From NCBI RefSeq assembly GCF_001184025.1, contig NZ_BBYG01000016.1, positions 1-64,000 of the forward strand: a stretch of 64,000 nucleotides of DNA, read 5' to 3'. Shown here in pieces: positions 61,521 through 64,000 of the stretch. The translations under genes were made by a program, and so were the position numbers. The notes below the pieces were generated by a model. It saw only the letters and a list, made by a program, of their open reading frames with translations, searched no databases and was not told the origin of the DNA. Source of the stretch: Streptomyces maremycinicus. Lineage in GTDB: Bacteria > Actinomycetota > Actinomycetes > Streptomycetales > Streptomycetaceae. Positions within the stretch are counted from its first letter, which is position 1. The number at the start of each line of letters is the position of its first letter.

Positions 61521-63386
61521 ATGGACTTCGGCACGCAGGGCCCCGACGCCCCGGCCGACCTGGCCTGGCTGCGAGGCGTGGACGCCTACACGATGGGCGC
61601 CTATCCGCAGGCGGAGGACGAGTTCCGCACCGCGGTGCGGATCGATCCCGGGATGGCCGACGGCTGGCTCGGACTGCACGCGCTGCGCGTCGACACGACG
61701 ACCGCGCTGCTCAGGATGTTCCGGCACCGCGAGCGCTTCGGCGAGCAGCGGACCCGGCACCGCCGCACCCTCAACTCCTGGTACTGGCTGGGCTGGTGGG
61801 TGCAACCGGTGCTGGAGAGTCCGCGCGACCTGCTGCTGGCGCACGCCTCGCACTGGCTGGACGGGCGCCATGTGCCCGAGCTGGACCGGGCGCTCGCCGG
61901 GCTGCCCCCCGTCGACACCGATCACCAGGTCCGCTTCCTGCACGCCTGCCGCGCCTATCTGGTCAAGGACTGGGAGCAGCTGGTCCGGCACACCGACCCG
62001 CTGCTCGACGACCCCCTGCTCGGCATCGAGGCGGGCCTGTTCGGCGGGATGGCACGGGTCCGGCTGGAGATGTACGGACAGGCCGAGCCGCTGCTGTCCT
62101 CGGCGCTGATGCGCTGCCGCAGTGAGCAGCCGCAGCGCAAGGAGCTGCGCTACTGGCTGGCCCGGGCGCACGAGGGGACGGGCCGTTCGGCGGCCGCTCT
62201 CCCCCTGTACCGGGCGGTGCACCGCGTCGACGCCGCCTTCATGGACACCTCGGCCCGGCTCGCCGCGATCGCCGAGGGCGACGGATACGACGATCCCGCG
62301 GACTTCGCCGCGATCACCCTCACCGGGGTAGGGCAGGACATGGTGGACGGCCCGGAGGGCTTCGACCCGCTGTTCGGCACCGAGGGCCGCGATCTGCGGC
62401 TCACCGAGCCCTCCGACCTGCCGCCCGTCGTGCCGGTGCCGTCGGTGACCGACCCGGCGGTGCGGGAGAAGAGCGTCATCTCCTCGTCGTCGCTGCCTGC
62501 CGGGCCCACCGATCCCGCGTTACTCGAGGAGGCGCTCGCCGAGCTGGAACGCATGGTCGGCCTCGAACCGGTGAAACGCCAGGTCAAAGCCTTGTCCGCG
62601 CAGCTCAACATGGCGCGGCTGCGGACCGGCCAGGGCCTTCCGGTCCAGCCGCCGAAGCGGCACTTCGTCTTCTCCGGTCCTTCCGGCACCGGCAAGACCA
62701 CGGTGGCCCGTATCCTCGGCCGGGTCTTCTACGCCCTCGGTCTGCTGGGCGGCGACCATCTCGTGGAGGCCCAGCGGGCCGACCTGGTCGGCGAGTACCT
62801 CGGCCAGACGGCTGTGAAGGCCAACGAGCTGATCGACTCCGCCCTCGGCGGTGTGCTCTTCGTCGACGAGGCGTACTCGCTGTCGAACTCCGGTTACGGC
62901 AAGGGCGACGCGTACGGCGACGAGGCGCTTCAGGTGCTGCTGAAGCGGGCCGAGGACAACCGCGACCACCTGGTGGTGATCCTGGCCGGCTATCCGGAGG
63001 GCATGGACCGTCTGCTGGCCGCCAACCCGGGGCTGTCCTCCCGCTTCACGACCCGGGTCGACTTCCCGTCCTACCGGCCCCTGGAGCTCACCTCCATCGG
63101 CGAGGTGCTGGCCGCGGAGAACGGTGACGGATGGGACGAGGAGGCCCTGGACGAGCTGCGGTCCATCGCGGGGCACGTCGTGGACCAGGGGTGGATCGAC
63201 GAACTGGGCAACGGGCGGTTCCTGCGGACCCTGTACGAGAAGAGCTGCGCCTACCGGGATCTGCGACTGTCGACCTGTCCGGGCGGGCTGACCCGGGACG
63301 ACCTGGCGACCCTGCGGCTGCCGGATCTGATGCAGGCGTACGGGGAGGTGCTGTCGGGGCGGGGGCCGCAGGATCCGGCGGTGTGA
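61521..63386 (+). CDS. CbxX/EccA-like AAA+ ATPase with TPR-type N-terminus
   Basis: This 621-aa protein has the architecture of EccA from type VII secretion: helical TPR-like N-terminal half (about 1-300), then an AAA+ domain with Walker A SGPSGTGKTT (385-394), Walker B GGVLFVDEAYS (Asp449, Glu450) and sensor LVVILAGYPEGM. No EccB, C, D, E or WXG100 gene is in this window, so it may serve a distant ESX-like system or another role. ATG 61521 follows GGGGGA; GTG 61518 is an alternative. Confidence 0.88.
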   Translation: MDFGTQGPDAPADLAWLRGVDAYTMGAYPQAEDEFRTAVRIDPGMADGWLGLHALRVDTTTALLRMFRHRERFGEQRTRHRRTLNSWYWLGWWVQPVLESPRDLLLAHASHWLDGRHVPELDRALAGLPPVDTDHQVRFLHACRAYLVKDWEQLVRHTDPLLDDPLLGIEAGLFGGMARVRLEMYGQAEPLLSSALMRCRSEQPQRKELRYWLARAHEGTGRSAAALPLYRAVHRVDAAFMDTSARLAAIAEGDGYDDPADFAAITLTGVGQDMVDGPEGFDPLFGTEGRDLRLTEPSDLPPVVPVPSVTDPAVREKSVISSSSLPAGPTDPALLEEALAELERMVGLEPVKRQVKALSAQLNMARLRTGQGLPVQPPKRHFVFSGPSGTGKTTVARILGRVFYALGLLGGDHLVEAQRADLVGEYLGQTAVKANELIDSALGGVLFVDEAYSLSNSGYGKGDAYGDEALQVLLKRAEDNRDHLVVILAGYPEGMDRLLAANPGLSSRFTTRVDFPSYRPLELTSIGEVLAAENGDGWDEEALDELRSIAGHVVDQGWIDELGNGRFLRTLYEKSCAYRDLRLSTCPGGLTRDDLATLRLPDLMQAYGEVLSGRGPQDPAV

Positions 63387-63406
63387 CGGATCCCGCGGCT
63401 CCGCGG

Positions 63407-64000
63407 TCAGCTCGCCAGCGCTTCCTCCGGGGACGGGGGACCGCCCTGCTCGAGCGGGGCCGACACCTTGGGGGAACTCCCCCTCGGCTCCGTCAGCCGG
63501 ATCCCGGGGACCTCCCGGTGCGCGGGGTCGGTGACCTCGCCCACCAGCAGCTCCAGCACATCCTCCAGGGCGACCAGGCCGAGGACCCGGCCGGACGCGT
63601 CGGCCACCTGCGCCAGGTGGGTCGCCGCCCGGCGCATCACCGTCAGCGCGTCGTCCAGCGGCAGTTCGGAGCGGAGCGTCGTCATCGGCCGCCAGACCTG
63701 CTGCGGCACCGCCCGCTCGGAGTCCTCCAGGTCGAGGACGTCCTTCACGTGCAGATAGCCCATGAAGGCGCCCTTCCCCGCGGCCACCGGGAAGCGGGAG
63801 TAGCCGGTACGGGCGGTCAGCTCGACGATCTCGCCGGGGGTGACCGACGGGCTGACCGTCACCAGGGACTCGCGCTTCAGCAACACGTCCGTCACCGGGC
63901 GGGAGCCCAGCTCCAGCGCGTCCTCCAGCCGTTCCTGCTCCTCGGGGTCGAGAAGGCCGGCCTGGCCGGAGTCCTCCAGGAGGCGGTTGAGCTGTTCGCT
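63407..64000 (-). CDS. CBS-domain (CNNM/CorC-type) membrane protein, C-terminal part
   Basis: The last 197 codons of a CNNM/CorC (hemolysin C-like) transporter are visible; the start lies beyond the window edge. Two CBS motifs are seen (TARTGYSRFPVAAGKGAFMGYLHVKDVLDL and RRAATHLAQVADASGRVLGLVALEDVLELLVGEV), typically binding adenine nucleotides. The membrane DUF21 domain would lie outside the window. It is convergent with the AAA gene. Confidence 0.9.
   Translation of the reverse strand, partial: SEQLNRLLEDSGQAGLLDPEEQERLEDALELGSRPVTDVLLKRESLVTVSPSVTPGEIVELTARTGYSRFPVAAGKGAFMGYLHVKDVLDLEDSERAVPQQVWRPMTTLRSELPLDDALTVMRRAATHLAQVADASGRVLGLVALEDVLELLVGEVTDPAHREVPGIRLTEPRGSSPKVSAPLEQGGPPSPEEALAS

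Overview
The window is 64 kb of a high-G+C actinobacterial chromosome, almost certainly Streptomyces. Third codon positions are nearly all G or C, GTG and TTG starts are common, and the genes are Streptomyces types: a crr-ptsI pair behind a DasR box, a cvnABCD conservon, RbpA behind a sigma-R promoter, an SCO1431-family micro-protein and a GH18 chitinase. Gene order is chromosomal-core-like. No rRNA, tRNA, CRISPR array, insertion sequence, prophage or antibiotic cluster was seen.

Layout. 0-2.5 kb: crr-ptsI (general PTS enzymes for sugar/GlcNAc uptake) under a consensus DasR site. 2.6-13 kb: conserved hypothetical, acetoacetyl-CoA synthetase, a GH31 glycosidase with substituted active-site motifs, Nudix hydrolase, secreted VanX-like dipeptidase, a DUF35/thiolase pair, and an EAL-CBS-GGDEF protein with a degenerate EAL domain. 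13.7-16.1 kb: glpF (apparent frameshift) and glpK. 16.2-20.8 kb: cvnABCD (sensor kinase-like protein, roadblock protein, DUF742 protein, small GTPase). 22-29 kb: a three-gene operon of a giant SMC/MukB-like coiled-coil ATPase, a winged-helix KITE-like protein and a kleisin-like protein, with no adjacent nuclease. This is the best candidate for a poorly described system.

29.5-35 kb: a GntR regulator divergent from an MFS-DUF1445-pxpA-pxpB-pxpC operon (5-oxoproline metabolism), with a perfect palindrome between them. 35-38.5 kb: SGNH hydrolase and two GT4 glycosyltransferases, all chained by ATGA overlaps. 38.7-43 kb: HEAT-repeat and ankyrin proteins, a 64-aa membrane protein and an FtsK/TraB-like protein that has lost its Walker A lysine. 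43.5-48 kb: a MocR/YczE pair, glycerophosphodiesterase and a UMF1-type transporter. 48-64 kb: rbpA, fxsA, a polyprenol-phosphate mannosyltransferase, amidohydrolase, Lrp/AsnC regulator, acyl-CoA dehydrogenase, chitinase with a DasR-like site, TetR regulator, SCO1431-family peptide, Tat-exported C39-like peptidase, a P-loop kinase with no ordinary start codon, an EccA/CbxX-like AAA ATPase, and a CBS-domain membrane protein cut by the window edge.

The two DasR-type boxes link chitin breakdown (chitinase) to GlcNAc phosphotransfer (crr-ptsI) in one window. A second cross-cutting pattern is that at least five genes (the GntR gene, pxpC, fxsA, the Lrp gene and the chitinase gene) have their stop codon inside a tandemly duplicated unit that continues downstream, with periods of 23 to 123 bp. 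Most gene 3' ends that face each other are separated by strong GC-rich hairpins.
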